From assembly GCA_963724985.1 (NCBI GenBank), contig CAVRWV010000018.1:124001-188000 (forward strand): DNA of 64,000 nucleotides. Reading direction: 5' to 3'. Below are positions 18,307-29,510 of this stretch, in pieces (position 1 is the stretch's first letter; the number at the start of each line of letters is the position of its first letter). The notes beneath the pieces are model-generated. The model had not been told where the DNA came from, did not search any database, and worked only from the letters and a program-made list of their open reading frames with translations. Source of the stretch: JAJPJE01 sp963724985 (GTDB taxonomy: Bacteria; Acidobacteriota; Terriglobia; Terriglobales; Acidobacteriaceae). Both the position numbers and the translations under genes were made by a program.

Positions 18307-18890
18307 TTCACAAGCAGGTCTTTGATTTCCTGCGGAGTCCTGCGCTTCCAATTTCGATTGAAGTTATCGAGCGTGGTCAATGTGCGCGTGTACATGTGGT
18401 CGACATAAACAGAGCCGTTCAAGTGGTCGATCTCATGCTGCAGAATGCGCGCGTACCATCCCGTGGCCGTGATCACCTTCTGCTTGCCCGTCTCGTCGAG
18501 ACATTCAACTGTGACAGCGTTGGCACGCGGAACTAGCGCCATGAATCCTGCCAGGCTCAGGCAGCCTTCGAAGAATTCGCGACTGGGACCTTCGCTGCTA
18601 ATGATGCGAGGATTCGCAATGACATGGAATGGGACAGGCTGACGCTCGCGCACACGCAGGTCTTCTTGGGAAACATCCTGCAAATACTCCGCGCGATCTT
18701 CGATGACAGCGAGCTGGATCGATATGCCTACCTGGGGAGCTGCGAGTCCGACTCCAGGCGCATCGCGCATCGTTTCTTTCATGTGGGCGATGAGTTCCTG
18801 AGTTGGCGCGCTACGGAGCTCGTCGACAGTCAAATCTCGCGCGTGTTGCCGCAAGACCGGATCGCCGATTTGAATAATTTTCAGCTTCAA
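18294..18890 (-). CDS. def: Peptide deformylase
   Basis: A 198-residue peptide deformylase, which removes the formyl group from nascent proteins. All three signature motifs are present: GVGLAAPQVG at 46-55, EGCLS at 108-112 with the Cys metal ligand, and HEIDH at 152-156 with the two His ligands and catalytic Glu. The C-terminal extension is slightly longer than in E. coli. It is not next to fmt, its frequent neighbour. Convergent overlap of 13 bp with the PilZ gene. Confidence 0.95.
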   Translation of the reverse strand: MKLKIIQIGDPVLRQHARDLTVDELRSAPTQELIAHMKETMRDAPGVGLAAPQVGISIQLAVIEDRAEYLQDVSQEDLRVRERQPVPFHVIANPRIISSEGPSREFFEGCLSLAGFMALVPRANAVTVECLDETGKQKVITATGWYARILQHEIDHLNGSVYVDHMYTRTLTTLDNFNRNWKRRTPQEIKDLLVNQRP

Positions 18891-18983
18891 CGTTGTATGT
18901 GACTTCGGCAGACAGATAGCGCCGGTTGCGTTGATCGCGCGAGGGTCATGAGCTTAGGAGCCCTAGTGACCTGCGCGACGAGT

Positions 18984-19376
18984 TTACGAAGCCGCAGCCT
19001 GAGCGCGCGAATTGCGCGGTGTCGCATAGCTGCATTGGAATGCGGCTACCGACGCCTCCCGGTTTTCGTCTAACGGCAACTGGAAAACCTCCATCACGCG
19101 AGTGCTCTCCAGCACATCGCGCACGGCTTGCGATGCCGAACAGAGACGAATCCGATAACCTGCCGCATATGCGGTTAGATATTGCACCAGCAATCCAGGA
19201 ATATCGCCGGGACGCAATTCAATCTTCTGCAGATTGACGATCACATCCCTCAATTCTGGATACCGCTCGCGAATATTTCTGCTAAGAATGCAGGGTTCGT
19301 CTCCGAATACGATCTTGCCCCGGTAAGAGACGAATATGATATTTCCTAATACTTCTACTTCACCAAACGGCTGCAT
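18984..19376 (-). CDS. STAS-domain protein (anti-sigma antagonist-like)
   Basis: A 130-residue protein with the SpoIIAA-like beta-alpha pattern: a start of alternating beta strands (VEVLGNIIFVSYRGKIVF), then LRDVIVNLQKIELRPGDIPGLLVQYLTAY, where a classical member would have a phosphorylatable Ser or Thr next to the Asp. Here the loop reads LRPGDIPG without that Ser, so regulation by phosphorylation at the usual site is doubtful. The last 15 residues are unstructured. It stands alone. Confidence 0.72.
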   Translation of the reverse strand: MQPFGEVEVLGNIIFVSYRGKIVFGDEPCILSRNIRERYPELRDVIVNLQKIELRPGDIPGLLVQYLTAYAAGYRIRLCSASQAVRDVLESTRVMEVFQLPLDENREASVAAFQCSYATPRNSRAQAAAS

Positions 19377-19545
19377 TTCTCCACCCGACTTCCTTGCTGC
19401 TCGCCTATGATCGTAATGCTAACTTGTTGAACCTACATATCAGCTCTGCGAATTTACGATGAATGCAATCTGCCAGACACCTGTCAGATGTAACGTCCAA
19501 CACCTGTAAACCTCGACAACACATTAACTAACAGCACAGAATGTC

Positions 19546-22500
19546 TTAATCCCCGGCCGCGGCGCTTGGTATCACTCGCACCGGCTCGATAACCGGCACA
19601 CCATCACTGTAAGTCACGGTCCGGCCGGAAATCGCGGGGATTCGCTCGCCCGGAACCACGATGCCAATCAAATTCAAGGGGTCAGCCGCCGATAACGTGA
19701 CCGCCTCGCCGGAGGGCTCGAGCTTGCGAATCGCGCGCAGTGATTCGACTGCAACCGGAAGCGCAAACTGTTCGCCGATGAAGCCCTGTACGAAGCGGCC
19801 ACCGCGGATTTCGCCACGATCTTCCAGGCGGCGGAACGCCATAACCAGCTCGCGCCATTTCGGCAGCATGTTCTCGCGCACCAGCAACTCGCGGAAAACC
19901 ACTCCATAGCGGCGCAGCAGCATCCAGCAGGTCGCTTCAATGGTGCGGTTGCGATCGTCGCTGAAGACAGGGTAGAGCAGCGACCATCGTCCTGCACTGT
20001 GGCGGGGACGAGCGGCGCGTCCGCTGCCTTGGCCCGCCCGGCGCTTGGGATCGATCAATGAGCGAAGGTTATCGAAGCCATCGGCGGTGACCAGACCAGC
20101 AGCGACCAGTTCCCACAAGCCGGTTTCCACTTCGGCCTTGAGCTTTCCGGTACCGCGAACGATATCCGGGAAGAAGGACGCGCCTCGCTGGCGCAGGAAT
20201 TCAAAAACCTGTTTAGCTCCTTCGCTCAGACCTGCACGTTCAGATCCGTCGTGAGCTGTATGGTGCGGCTGCATCCAATCTGCTTCGTCGCGCAGGAAGA
20301 AAGTGATCGGCGCCACACTCGTGGGAATTACGCGTCGAACACGCTGGCCATCGCCGTTGGTGTTGGAGCTGCTGTCGATCGTGGCCGGGTGCGGCGACAG
20401 GCGCCCCCATCCGACTGCGCCCATCAGGCACAGCTTATCGAGTTCGGCAGAATCGTAGTCCTCGACGCGGCGCGCGAGCACTTGTCGTTCCCACGCGTTG
20501 GCAGGAATCTCGAATCCTTGCAACTGGCGCAGCACTTCGAGCAGACCGCGTTCGCCACGGAGTTGCGATCCAGGCGCAACGTGCTGCCAGCGAAGCTGCC
20601 AACGCATAAATTGTGCTGGCATTACGGGCTCGATCTCGCGGCGCAAGATGCCGAGCGTCAGGCGGTGAATGCGGGCGAGAAGACGGCGTTCACAGAATTC
20701 GGGCAGTGTTTCGCGTTTTTCGTTTCGCGTTTCACGTTCCAGAACCTGTGGTTGCGCCGGTAGCTGGCGGCCGGGGCTGCCCATAAACGTTCCGCGTAGA
20801 ATCGCGCCCGTAGATTCCAGTCGCAGCAGTGCTTGTTCAACATCTGAATCAGTTAACGCCAGCGTGCGAGCGAGATCTCCGGCGAATACTGGCCCGATGT
20901 GCGACATCCATCCCGTGATCGCCGAATAAATCGCATCGGATCGCGAGATGTCTATGCCGTCGAGAGGCGCGGATGGACTCTCGACCACTGCGTCCGGATG
21001 AATGATCCGAAAGACCTGCAACCGCTCCGCCGCCACCCAGAAACGGATTCCGTTCTGTTCAGCGATTACGGCGCGTCGATGCAGCGCGAGTTGATCGAAG
21101 TAGCGTCCCCAAAGGTCGCGCACGGCACGCGTACCAGCTTCGTTCAGATCGCCAGGGAAAGGAAATTGTTCCGGCAGCGCGACCAGCGTAAACAGGGCGT
21201 CGTGCAGTTCGTCGGCGTCACGAACGTCGGGCCACGCCTCTTCGCGGACCTGCGCGATAGCAGAAGGATCGAGCTTACCGACTTCCTCCAGCACCGACGC
21301 CGGCAACACCTGACGCATGCTGACGGCGCGGGCACGCCGCTCTTCCAGCGGCGCATCGTCGAGATACGCATAGGGGTTCGCGTTGAGGATTTCGTGCGAG
21401 AACTCCGACGGAACCGGCGTATCAACCGCGAGGCATCGGATCGAACCATCTTCAATGCCGCGCAGCAATTGAATCAGGCCGTCCACGTCCATCGCTTCGT
21501 GCAGGACGTCCTTCATTACTTCCTTGACCAGGGGATGGTCGGGAACCTGTATGTCGCCTTCGATGTTCTCCTGGCAAGCCGCCACATCCGGGAAGACCGA
21601 CGCCAGTAGATCGTCAGCACGCATGCGCTGAATATTTGGTGGAACCTTCTTGCCGCCCTGGAATCGCAACAGGGCCAGAGCGCGGTTCGCGTCCCAACGC
21701 CAGCGCGTGGCGAAGATCGGCGAGCCCGTGAGGGCTGCCTGTTGCAAAAGCGTCTTTCACCGTCTCCGGCTGCAGAAAGCGAAACACATCTTCCAGCGGG
21801 AAGCTGTGCTGCTCGGCGAGAGAGATGTTCAATCCCTCGTCTGTCGCCGCTGCCTGCAATTCGAAATTGAAGCTGCGGCAGAAACGTTTGCGGAGCGCCA
21901 GACCCCAGGCTTTGTTGATGCGCCCGCCGAACGGAGCGTGGATCACCAGTTGCATGCCCCCGCCTTCGTCGAAGAAGCGCTCGGCGATGACGGTCTTCTG
22001 TGTGGGCACGGAGCCCAGCACGGCGCGTCCATTCAGGAAGTGCTGAATGATCTGCTCAGCGCCCGCGTCATCGAGACCGCATTCCGATTTCAGCCATGCA
22101 ACTGTTTCCGCGACCACAGGATTGTTCTGCGACAACCCGACCGGCGATACGTTCGGCAGCATGTCACTGACTTGTTGTCGAAGATCGGCGACCAGCGACG
22201 AAAGTTCGGCGGTGCGCGACGGAGCCTCACCGCGCCAGAAGGGAATATTGGGCGCCTGGCCGTGCGCATCTTCCACGAGGATGCGGCCTGTCTTACTTTC
22301 AATGCGCGCAATCCGCCACGAGTTGTTGCCCAGCAACATGACGTCGCCGGCGAGCGACTCGACTGCATAGTCTTCGTCGACGGTGCCGATCATGGTGCCT
22401 TCAGGCATGAGGACAACCGTGTAGAGCGCAGTTTCTGGAATGGCGCCGCCGCTGGTGATTGCGGTCATGCGCGCTCCGCGTCGTGCGCGCAGGCGCTTAT

Positions 22501-23995
22501 TCACACGATCGCGATGGAGGTAGGCTCCATAGCGCCCGCGACGCGCAGCAATGCCCTCGGAGAGCATCTCCAGGACAGAGTTGTATTCCTCGCGCGAGAG
22601 ATCGCGATACGGATACGCGCGCTTGATCAGCGCGAAGAGTTCATCTTCGTCCCAACCAGATTCATCGATTTCAGCTTCATTCTGTGCCGCGATTCCACCC
22701 GCGGGTACGCGTTTTGCGACAGCGGCGCACTCGGCGACGATCTGCTGTGCGAGCACATCCAGTGGGCACTTGGGGATCAGAATGCGGTCGAGATCGCCAT
22801 GCTTGATGCCGCGCACCAACGCGCCTAGCTCGGTGAGTTGTTCGCGGGTCGTTGCGAAGAGGCGTCCCTTGGGAATTGCTCCACGCCAGTGACCTGCGCG
22901 TCCGATACGCTGCAATCCAACTGCGATAGATCGAGGGGATTCGATCTGGCAGACCAGGTCGACGAAGCCAATATCGATTCCGAGTTGCAGAGAGGCGGTG
23001 GCGACCAGGACTTTGATCTCGCCGTTCTTCAACCGGCGCTCGGCTTCCAGTCGAATTTTGCGCGCGAGACTTCCATGGTGCGCGGCGACGAATTCCTCGC
23101 CGATGCGTTCGGCGAGATTCAGCGAAACCCGTTCGACCTGCCGACGCGTGTTGACGAAGACCAGCGTCGATCGATGCTCCCGCGAAAGCTCCGCGATGCG
23201 GTCGTAGATCGTGTCCCACATCTCGTTGGTGGCGATGGTCCCAAGTTCCATCGGCGGGACTTCGATGGCAAGATCGAGTTCGCGCTTGTGGCCCACATCG
23301 ACGATGACCGGCGAGGGACGCTCAGCGCCGTTGAGGAATTCGGCGATCTGCTCAATCGGCTTCTGCGTCGCCGAGAGTCCGATCCGAACTGGAGGCTTTG
23401 CCGTTAGTGTTTCCAGGCGCTCGAGCGAGAGGAGCAAGTGCGCGCCACGTTTGTCGCCGGCAACCGCGTGGATTTCGTCGACGATCACCGTTTCTACATC
23501 GCGCAGAATGCGCCGGCTCTTTTCTGCGGTCAGCAGAATGTAGAGCGACTCTGGCGTGGTGACTAGGATGTGCGGCGGCCGCTTGAGCATCTTCTGGCGC
23601 TCGTGCATGAGCGTGTCGCCGGTGCGAACCGCGGTGCGGATCTCCGGCATCATCAGGCCGCGCTCGGAAGCGAGTTGCAGGATTTCGCCCAGAGGCGCTT
23701 CGAGATTTTTCTGGATATCGTTCCCGAGTGCTTTCAGCGGAGAGATGTAGAGCACTTCGGTGCGGTCTTCAAGTTGACCGGCGAGGGCTTTGCGTACCAG
23801 GCGATCGATGCAGGCAAGAAATGCTGCGAGCGTTTTGCCGGAGCCGGTGGGTGCCGCAATCAGAGTGGTGCGTCCGGCGAGGATCTCAGGCCAGCCCGCT
23901 TCCTGGGGCTCGGTGGGAGAGCCGAAGCGGCGCATAAACCACTCGGCCACGACCGGGTGCGCCCACCCCAGGGCACTGTGAACGGCAGAAGACAT
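19546..23995 (-). CDS. lhr: Large ATP-dependent helicase Lhr, frame-broken
   Basis: Two frames join into a protein of about 1480 residues, the normal size of bacterial full-length Lhr. Near 21745 one T too many in TTTT breaks the frame; removing it gives VKDALQQAALTGSPIFATRWRW, as expected for Lhr. The N-terminal part is a superfamily 2 helicase with Walker A APTGSGKT (48-55), DEIH box (172-175), GLSATQ and the arginine-finger region QRIGRAGH. The rest matches the Lhr winged-helix, core and C-terminal regions. Lhr unwinds DNA and RNA:DNA hybrids 3'-5' and acts in repair. A GTTTC-type dispersed repeat lies in frame at 20708-20738. Confidence 0.9.
20708..20738. repeat. GTTTCGCG dispersed repeat inside lhr
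   Basis: GTTTCGCGTTTTTCGTTTCG followed by CGTTTCACGTTCC is the same repeat family as at 35656-35686 and 39342-39372. On the coding strand it is translated as RETRNEKRET within the linker VLERETRNEKRETLPEF of Lhr, without disturbing the frame. Confidence 0.7.
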
Positions 23996-24087
23996 TACCG
24001 CTATTTTAGACGGAAAAGCTGGAAGGCGACGGAGTTATTTTCGTTTTTTGTTCGCTATGCAAAAGCAGGGTGCCTGTTCCGGACCGC

Positions 24088-25989
24088 CTATGGTGTAACG
24101 GTCACGGATAGACTCGCTGAGGCATGCTGATACGTGCCGCTGTCGGAAACCGCGACCGGGATATTGTAGGTTCCCGCTTGCGTGGCAACATATGTCAGAT
24201 TGCCTGCGCTGTCTATGGAGGCCAACACATTCGCCGGCAATGTTCCGGCTATGCCCCAGTAATAAGTACCTTGGCCGCCGGTCGCCTGAAGCGGCACTGT
24301 TTTTGCAACATTCACCGTCGTTGACGGTAGAGAAGAGGTTACCAGCACCAATTGTGCGACCACAGTAACGGTTTCCTGCTGACTGGCGGATTGATTGGCC
24401 GAGTCGGCGGCGGTGATCGTGAAATTGTAAGTACCGGTCGACGTTGGCGTGCCGGAAAGCAGATTGCCGGATGGGACAATTCCAGGTGGTAATGTTCCGG
24501 TGGAAACGCTGTACGTAATCGGCGGCACACCGCCATTCGCCATGATACTGAGGCTGCAAAAAGTGTTCACGATGCAAGCGAAATTAATGGGCCCAGGAGC
24601 AGAGAAGACAAGAGGGTCGATCACACCGGAGATTTGCAGCGCGTACTGCATATCGGGCCTGGCATTTCCGCTCCAATCGAGGACGTGGACGAGAACGGTT
24701 TGCGAAGCCGGCGAGGACGGGGCGGTGTAGTCCAGCGAGGAATCCTGGATGTGAGGACTCGCGCTGATGTCGTCATTCAAGCACGAGCTGCTGAAATTGG
24801 TCGTGCTCCCACCGGGCTGGTTGCACCCAGTAGTTAATTGAGTTCCGTTGGAATCGGTGATCTCCAGAACCGTATCGAGAGGATTACCGGTAAAATATCG
24901 CTTCGCGAAAGTTTCGACGTGGACCGCGTGACCGGCTGCTACGAGAATGCGGTAGTAGTCGGTGTCAGGAGTAGAGACGTTGGGCGTATCAGTGAATGGA
25001 CTGATGGAAGCCTGAAACATCCCGTTGCCAACCCTGGTCGCTGTCGCAGGAGAATCGTTCCGGCCCAGCGGCGGCGCTACCGTCATCTGAAAAAATTGTG
25101 AAGCGTTCACTGGAGGCGAACTTGAGTCGCTCACCGAAACCGAAAAGGAATAGCTGCCGGAGGTCGTGGGCGTACCGCTGATCTGACCAGTGGAAGGATC
25201 GATTGCGTTCAGGCCCGGAGGGAGAGTGCCCGAGGTGGAGAAAACGTAGGGTGGAGTCCCTCCGTTTGCGACGGCGGTGCCGCTGAATGGCCGGTTCAAG
25301 GGGATTGTGGAAGGGAAAGAGTTACCAAGATAAAGGCCTGCAGTGGACACAACGAGATTGGTGGTATCCGATGCCGTGTCCGGAGGTGAATAGGAGTCGG
25401 TGGCTGTCACTGTGAACGTGTAGGTGCCAGTGCTCTGCGGCGCTCCAGTGAGTAGACCTTGCGAGTCCATTCGAACTCCTGGAGGCAGGCTTCCCCCGGT
25501 TAATCGCAGTGAAACCGTTCCAAAGCCACCATTGGTGGTTACCCGATATCCGGGCGTAGCCCATTCTTGAAGTTGCAGGTTGCTAACGTGAAATATGGAT
25601 AGTGGCTGGTCGATGAAGAACGGTAATGTGGCGTTTGTAGACTTCGAAGGAGAAGAAGAGTCCGAAACCTGGAACGTAAGAGAATAATAGTTAGCGCTGG
25701 TTGGCGTTCCCGAGATTGTGCCGCTGCTTGAATCGAGCGAAAGTCCCACTGGCAGGTCGGGAGTGACGGTCCATTGATATGGCGCTGTACCGCCGCTTGC
25801 CTTCAAAGTGGAGCTGTAGACACTGCCCTGGACTCCATCGGGGATGGATGAGGTGGTTATTGAAATGCCAGTCGGCGCGATCGTGCCGCCGCCGGAAGTA
25901 CCGCCGGTGAAACTATTGGAGCTTCCACCACCGCCACATCCGGTCAGGAGGACAGCAAAAAACAGTATGGCAAAGAGCGGTCTCGTCAT
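24088..25989 (-). CDS. Ig-like (He_PIG) repeat lipoprotein
   Basis: A 633-residue exported lipoprotein. The signal peptide ends in the lipobox LLTGC with a Gly-rich tether after the Cys. The mature part has at least five putative Ig-like repeats of the He_PIG type, recognisable by GTAPYQWTVT-type, LPVGLSLDSSSGTISGTPT-type and TVTATDS-type segments, plus a central domain (about 320-470) without that pattern that resembles a pre-peptidase C-terminal beta domain (DYYRILVAAGHAVHVETFA). It is the last of three coupled genes, overlapping the metzincin gene by 4 bp. A cell-surface adhesion or binding role is inferred. Confidence 0.85.
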   Translation of the reverse strand: MTRPLFAILFFAVLLTGCGGGGSSNSFTGGTSGGGTIAPTGISITTSSIPDGVQGSVYSSTLKASGGTAPYQWTVTPDLPVGLSLDSSSGTISGTPTSANYYSLTFQVSDSSSPSKSTNATLPFFIDQPLSIFHVSNLQLQEWATPGYRVTTNGGFGTVSLRLTGGSLPPGVRMDSQGLLTGAPQSTGTYTFTVTATDSYSPPDTASDTTNLVVSTAGLYLGNSFPSTIPLNRPFSGTAVANGGTPPYVFSTSGTLPPGLNAIDPSTGQISGTPTTSGSYSFSVSVSDSSSPPVNASQFFQMTVAPPLGRNDSPATATRVGNGMFQASISPFTDTPNVSTPDTDYYRILVAAGHAVHVETFAKRYFTGNPLDTVLEITDSNGTQLTTGCNQPGGSTTNFSSSCLNDDISASPHIQDSSLDYTAPSSPASQTVLVHVLDWSGNARPDMQYALQISGVIDPLVFSAPGPINFACIVNTFCSLSIMANGGVPPITYSVSTGTLPPGIVPSGNLLSGTPTSTGTYNFTITAADSANQSASQQETVTVVAQLVLVTSSLPSTTVNVAKTVPLQATGGQGTYYWGIAGTLPANVLASIDSAGNLTYVATQAGTYNIPVAVSDSGTYQHASASLSVTVTP

Positions 25990-27342
25990 GCTCTCACCTC
26001 CTCCGCCGAAGAAACAAGGTGCAAATCGGGTGCGGAGTCGAAAAGAGAACCGCTGTCCTCGTACGTGTCGAAGCGGCGTTGCGTTCCGTTCAGGATGATG
26101 TTGATGTTGGGGACCGTTTCGCCTGCGCCGACAGTGATTGTGTCGCGTTGCAGAGGTATGTCGTAAGCCGACTCATTCTGTTTCCAGTACTCATCCTGCC
26201 CAGGATTCGGTACTGGTGGATTCAGTGGCCCCACGCTGGATCCATCGACGAAAGAGTTGTTGATCGACTCGACTTGTACCGTGTACGTACCGGGAAGAAC
26301 GGGGATTTCGAAATAGCCGATCAGTCCGCCTGATTTCGACCCGAGGCCACTCCCCTTATTGTCGGTGACAGTTTGTCCCGGGTTGCTGGTGAAGTACAGC
26401 CCTGACACTGCGGAAAAAGTCATGCGCCGCGATTCGTCGTCGGCCGTGGTGGGATCATCCACTTGCCGCGCAACCACGTTCACACCCTGTGCAGCACTCG
26501 CTGCGTCAGAAAAGTAGATCGTGCCCGTGATTAACCCGTAGGTGCTCGCATAGGTCGGGCCGGGATAGAAATGAGAGATCCACGCAGCATCGTCGGTGGG
26601 AATCACCGGGAGTCCGCTTTCGCTGCGTCCTGGGCAGACGAGAATCGGAAACATGAGGGGCAGGCCCGCCATGGTGTCGAGATCGCAACTGAAGTTTTGC
26701 AGTACGTCGACATTGATCTGCGAGTGATCGAGGCCGGCGAAGTGACCCATCTCGTGAGTGATGGCGTCGGCGAATTGAGAATCCGTCAAAATGGTTTGAG
26801 TGCCGTTCAGCCATGCGCCATTCAGGGTGATCATCGCGCCGGTGATGTGCCCCGTGGTGGCGTTGGTCGCGCAGATGCTGGTGAAGCCGATCACGTTGGA
26901 ATCGACTCCGAGAGCGGTCATTAGGCTGCCATCGGCGTCGAAGACGACCGGGATTCTGTTGTGCTGATTTGCAACTGCCCGAGATGGCATTGAACTGGGC
27001 CGCAGATGTCACATCGGCGCCCTTGATGTAGGCGCCTGCGGCCAGAATGGTTCCAGCATAGGAGTACGACAGAGCTGCCGTCGGCACGTTCTGCCAGCTC
27101 TGGAACATCTGTGCCACGCGCTGAAGTCCAGCGGTGTTATTGATAACAACCGTTGCGCCGGAAGAACTCATCGGGCCGGGATCGACGGTGTACTTGACTG
27201 GCATTGCGGCGGGGTCCCAGGTATACGGTTTTCCGTCGATGGAACCGCCCTGGCCTACATACAAGGGACCGCCAGCGAATGCAGAGGCACCGAAAGCGAG
27301 TATGGCGAGTAAAGTCTGACAAAGCCGGCGCGCGGTCATCAT
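25986..27342 (-). CDS. Exported metzincin-like metalloprotease, frame-broken
   Basis: Two frames join near 26975: dropping one G from GGG gives FNAISAVANQHNRIPVVFDADGS. The protein is about 451 residues with a signal peptide (MMTARRLCQTLLAILAFGASAFA). The zinc motif HEMGHFAGLDH is the metzincin HExxHxxGxxH with the catalytic Glu; it resembles matrixin-type enzymes. Downstream are beta-sandwich domains with FEIPVLPGTYTVQVES, like a carboxypeptidase-regulatory/Cna-B-type fold. It is the middle gene of three, with 4-bp ATGA overlaps on both sides. Substrate unknown; secretion is predicted. Confidence 0.83.
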
Positions 27343-27942
27343 TGCATCCTCGCCAGTTCACGTATGGTCTGTTTCATGTCGTCGAGAGGAATCGGTCCTG
27401 GATTTGCTTGTTGCACCACGGTAGTGGCTTTTGTCGAGAGCTTCATGTGTTGAGCGCGTGCGCGTTGTTGTGTTCCCGAGAAGAGTCCGGCATTGTCCCG
27501 GCCATTCGCCGCATAAGCCTTGCCGGTTCGATCGCGAGTGATGCGAAAGCGGCCCTGCTCAAGACCGACAGGACTCGTCAACCCATACTCCGAGACGGGA
27601 TTCAGGAATAACAGCAGCTCTTGTCCTTTGAGATATCGCGCCGCATCCTGCTTGTCACGCAGGTCCCATATGAATTGCCGAAAAGTGAGGGTGGTAGCAG
27701 GCCTTGCCCTTCAGCGTGTCCTGTACCTGCATCGTAATGACGATGGTGGAGAGGTTCGTCAGCTGCGGATGCGGTTCCACGCGAGCGCTTATGACCGATC
27801 CGTGGACGATGCGATCCGCGCGACGGCTCATCTGGTCAAGGCTGACGGGAGCAGTGATGGCACCGCGCTGCGAGAATGCAGGAACGGCGAGACACAAAAT
27901 GAGCGGGAAAATTGCTGAACCGAACCATCTACTCTGGATCAT
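27339..27942 (-). CDS. Small exported protein, first gene of metzincin operon, frame-broken
   Basis: Two frames join near 27690: removing one C of CCC gives GKACYHLTFRQFIWDLRDK. The protein is about 200 residues with a signal peptide (MIQSRWFGSAIFPLILCLAV). The mature part begins with a segment reminiscent of secreted proteins with RADRIVHGSVISARVE, and has TIVITMQVQDTLKGK, then a hydrophobic core KGQELLLFLNPVS. It lacks a recognisable catalytic motif. Its stop overlaps the metzincin start by 4 bp. A chaperone or inhibitor of the protease is an unproven possibility. Confidence 0.7.
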
Positions 27943-28131
27943 GACCGGAGATCATACGACTTGGAAAAAGCATCTACAAGGAAATCGGATAACGATCTCG
28001 AATTCCGGAATGAGGACTGCGCACGTAGGTAAGTTCCCCGGTAAATACCGGTATTTCAGCGGATTGCGACCTATTAGCTAATTGTTTTCTGTGGAAATCG
28101 AGGCTTCCGAAAAGCCATTCTGGGAACCGAA

Positions 28132-29507
28132 ATGCCTGATCTGGAAAAGCACGATGTCGTGATCATTGGAGCCGGCGCCGCTGGACTCGCCGCTGCCAAA
28201 ACGCTTTCTTCGGCCGGACTCGACATTTGCGTGCTGGAAGCACGCGACCGCATCGGCGGGCGCATCCACACCCATCACGATCCTGCCACCGACATTCCTA
28301 TCGAGCTTGGGGCCGAGTTTGTTCACGGCCGTCCGCCCGAGACATTGAACCTGGTGCGTCAATCCGGGCTTTCCGTCGAGCCCGTGCAGGGGGAGCGCTG
28401 GTGCTTCGATGACGGGCGACTCCATGCGTGCGAATACCTCGACGACGAATTCGATCAGGTGCTCGGCAAACTGCCCCAAGCGGGGTCCGGCGCTGATCAA
28501 TCGTTTGCCGATTTCCTGAAGTCACTTCCTGGAATCAGCGCAGAAACGCGCAAACACGTGTGCGCTTACATCGAGGGATTCGAGGCTGCCTATCCCGACC
28601 GCATCAGCGCGCAGGCTCTCGCGCGCGAAAATCAAGCTTCTGAAGAGATCGAAGGATATAGGTCATTTCGCATTCCGAATGGATACCGCGCCCTTTTGAG
28701 TTCGCTTGCCCCGGAGAAGAGCGCCGACTTCCCGATACGTTTGAATACCGTCGTCCGTCAGGTCAAGTGGAGCCGCGACAGCGTAGACATCACGGCGCAA
28801 GATGCTTCGGGCGAACATCACGTGTACGCGCGAAAGGCAATCGTGACTTTGCCGCTTGCAGTGCTGCAGGCCAAGCCAGGCGAGACGGGCGCAGTGGCCT
28901 TTGTTCCTGAACTCAAGTCCAAACAAGATGCGTTAGAGCAATTGGAGATGGGGCCGGTGATTCGCGTGGTGTTGCGTTTTCGCGAGCGTTTCTGGGAAAA
29001 CGAATCGAAGCCGACTCGAAGAGCGGGAAAAGGTCGCTTTCCGAGATGAGCTTTCTCCATTCCGACGATCCCGTCTTCCCCACATGGTGGACCACGATGC
29101 CGAGGAAGACGCCGATCCTCACGGCTTGGTCAGCCGGGCCGCACTGCTCGACGCTCGCATTTCAGGATCAAGCCACCATCGTCTCTCGCGCGCTGGATAC
29201 GCTGTCGCGATTGATGCACATGGATCGCGCGGAGCTGGACCGGCTTCTCGAAGCTCACTACCTGCACGACTGGCAAGCTGATCCGTTTTCCCGCGGTGCT
29301 TACAGTTGGGCCAAAGTTGGTGGAGTGGGTGCCGCTGCGGAACTGGCGCGTCCGCTGGACTTCACGTTGTTCTTCGCCGGTGAAGCAACGGACAGCAACG
29401 GCCACAACGGAACCGTACATGGTGCGCTGGAGAGCGGTTATCGCGCGGCTCAAGAAGTGTTGCTGGTGATGGGAAAGGTCGCGCGATCGGAGCCTGCGGC
29501 CGACTAA
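28132..29507 (+). CDS. Flavin-containing amine oxidase family protein, frame-broken
   Basis: The first frame starts with MPDLEKHDVVIIGAGAAG, a GxGxxG FAD-binding fold, followed by the GGR motif DRIGGRIHTH typical of amine oxidases and phytoene desaturase relatives. The frame breaks near 29008 (one base missing); the second part contains FFAGEATDSNGHNGTVHGALESGYRAA, the C-terminal FAD-binding signature. The total is about 458 residues, the normal size. It probably oxidises an amine or an amino acid; the substrate cannot be named. Convergent with the next gene with a 3-bp gap. Confidence 0.85.
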
Positions 29508-29510
29508 CGA

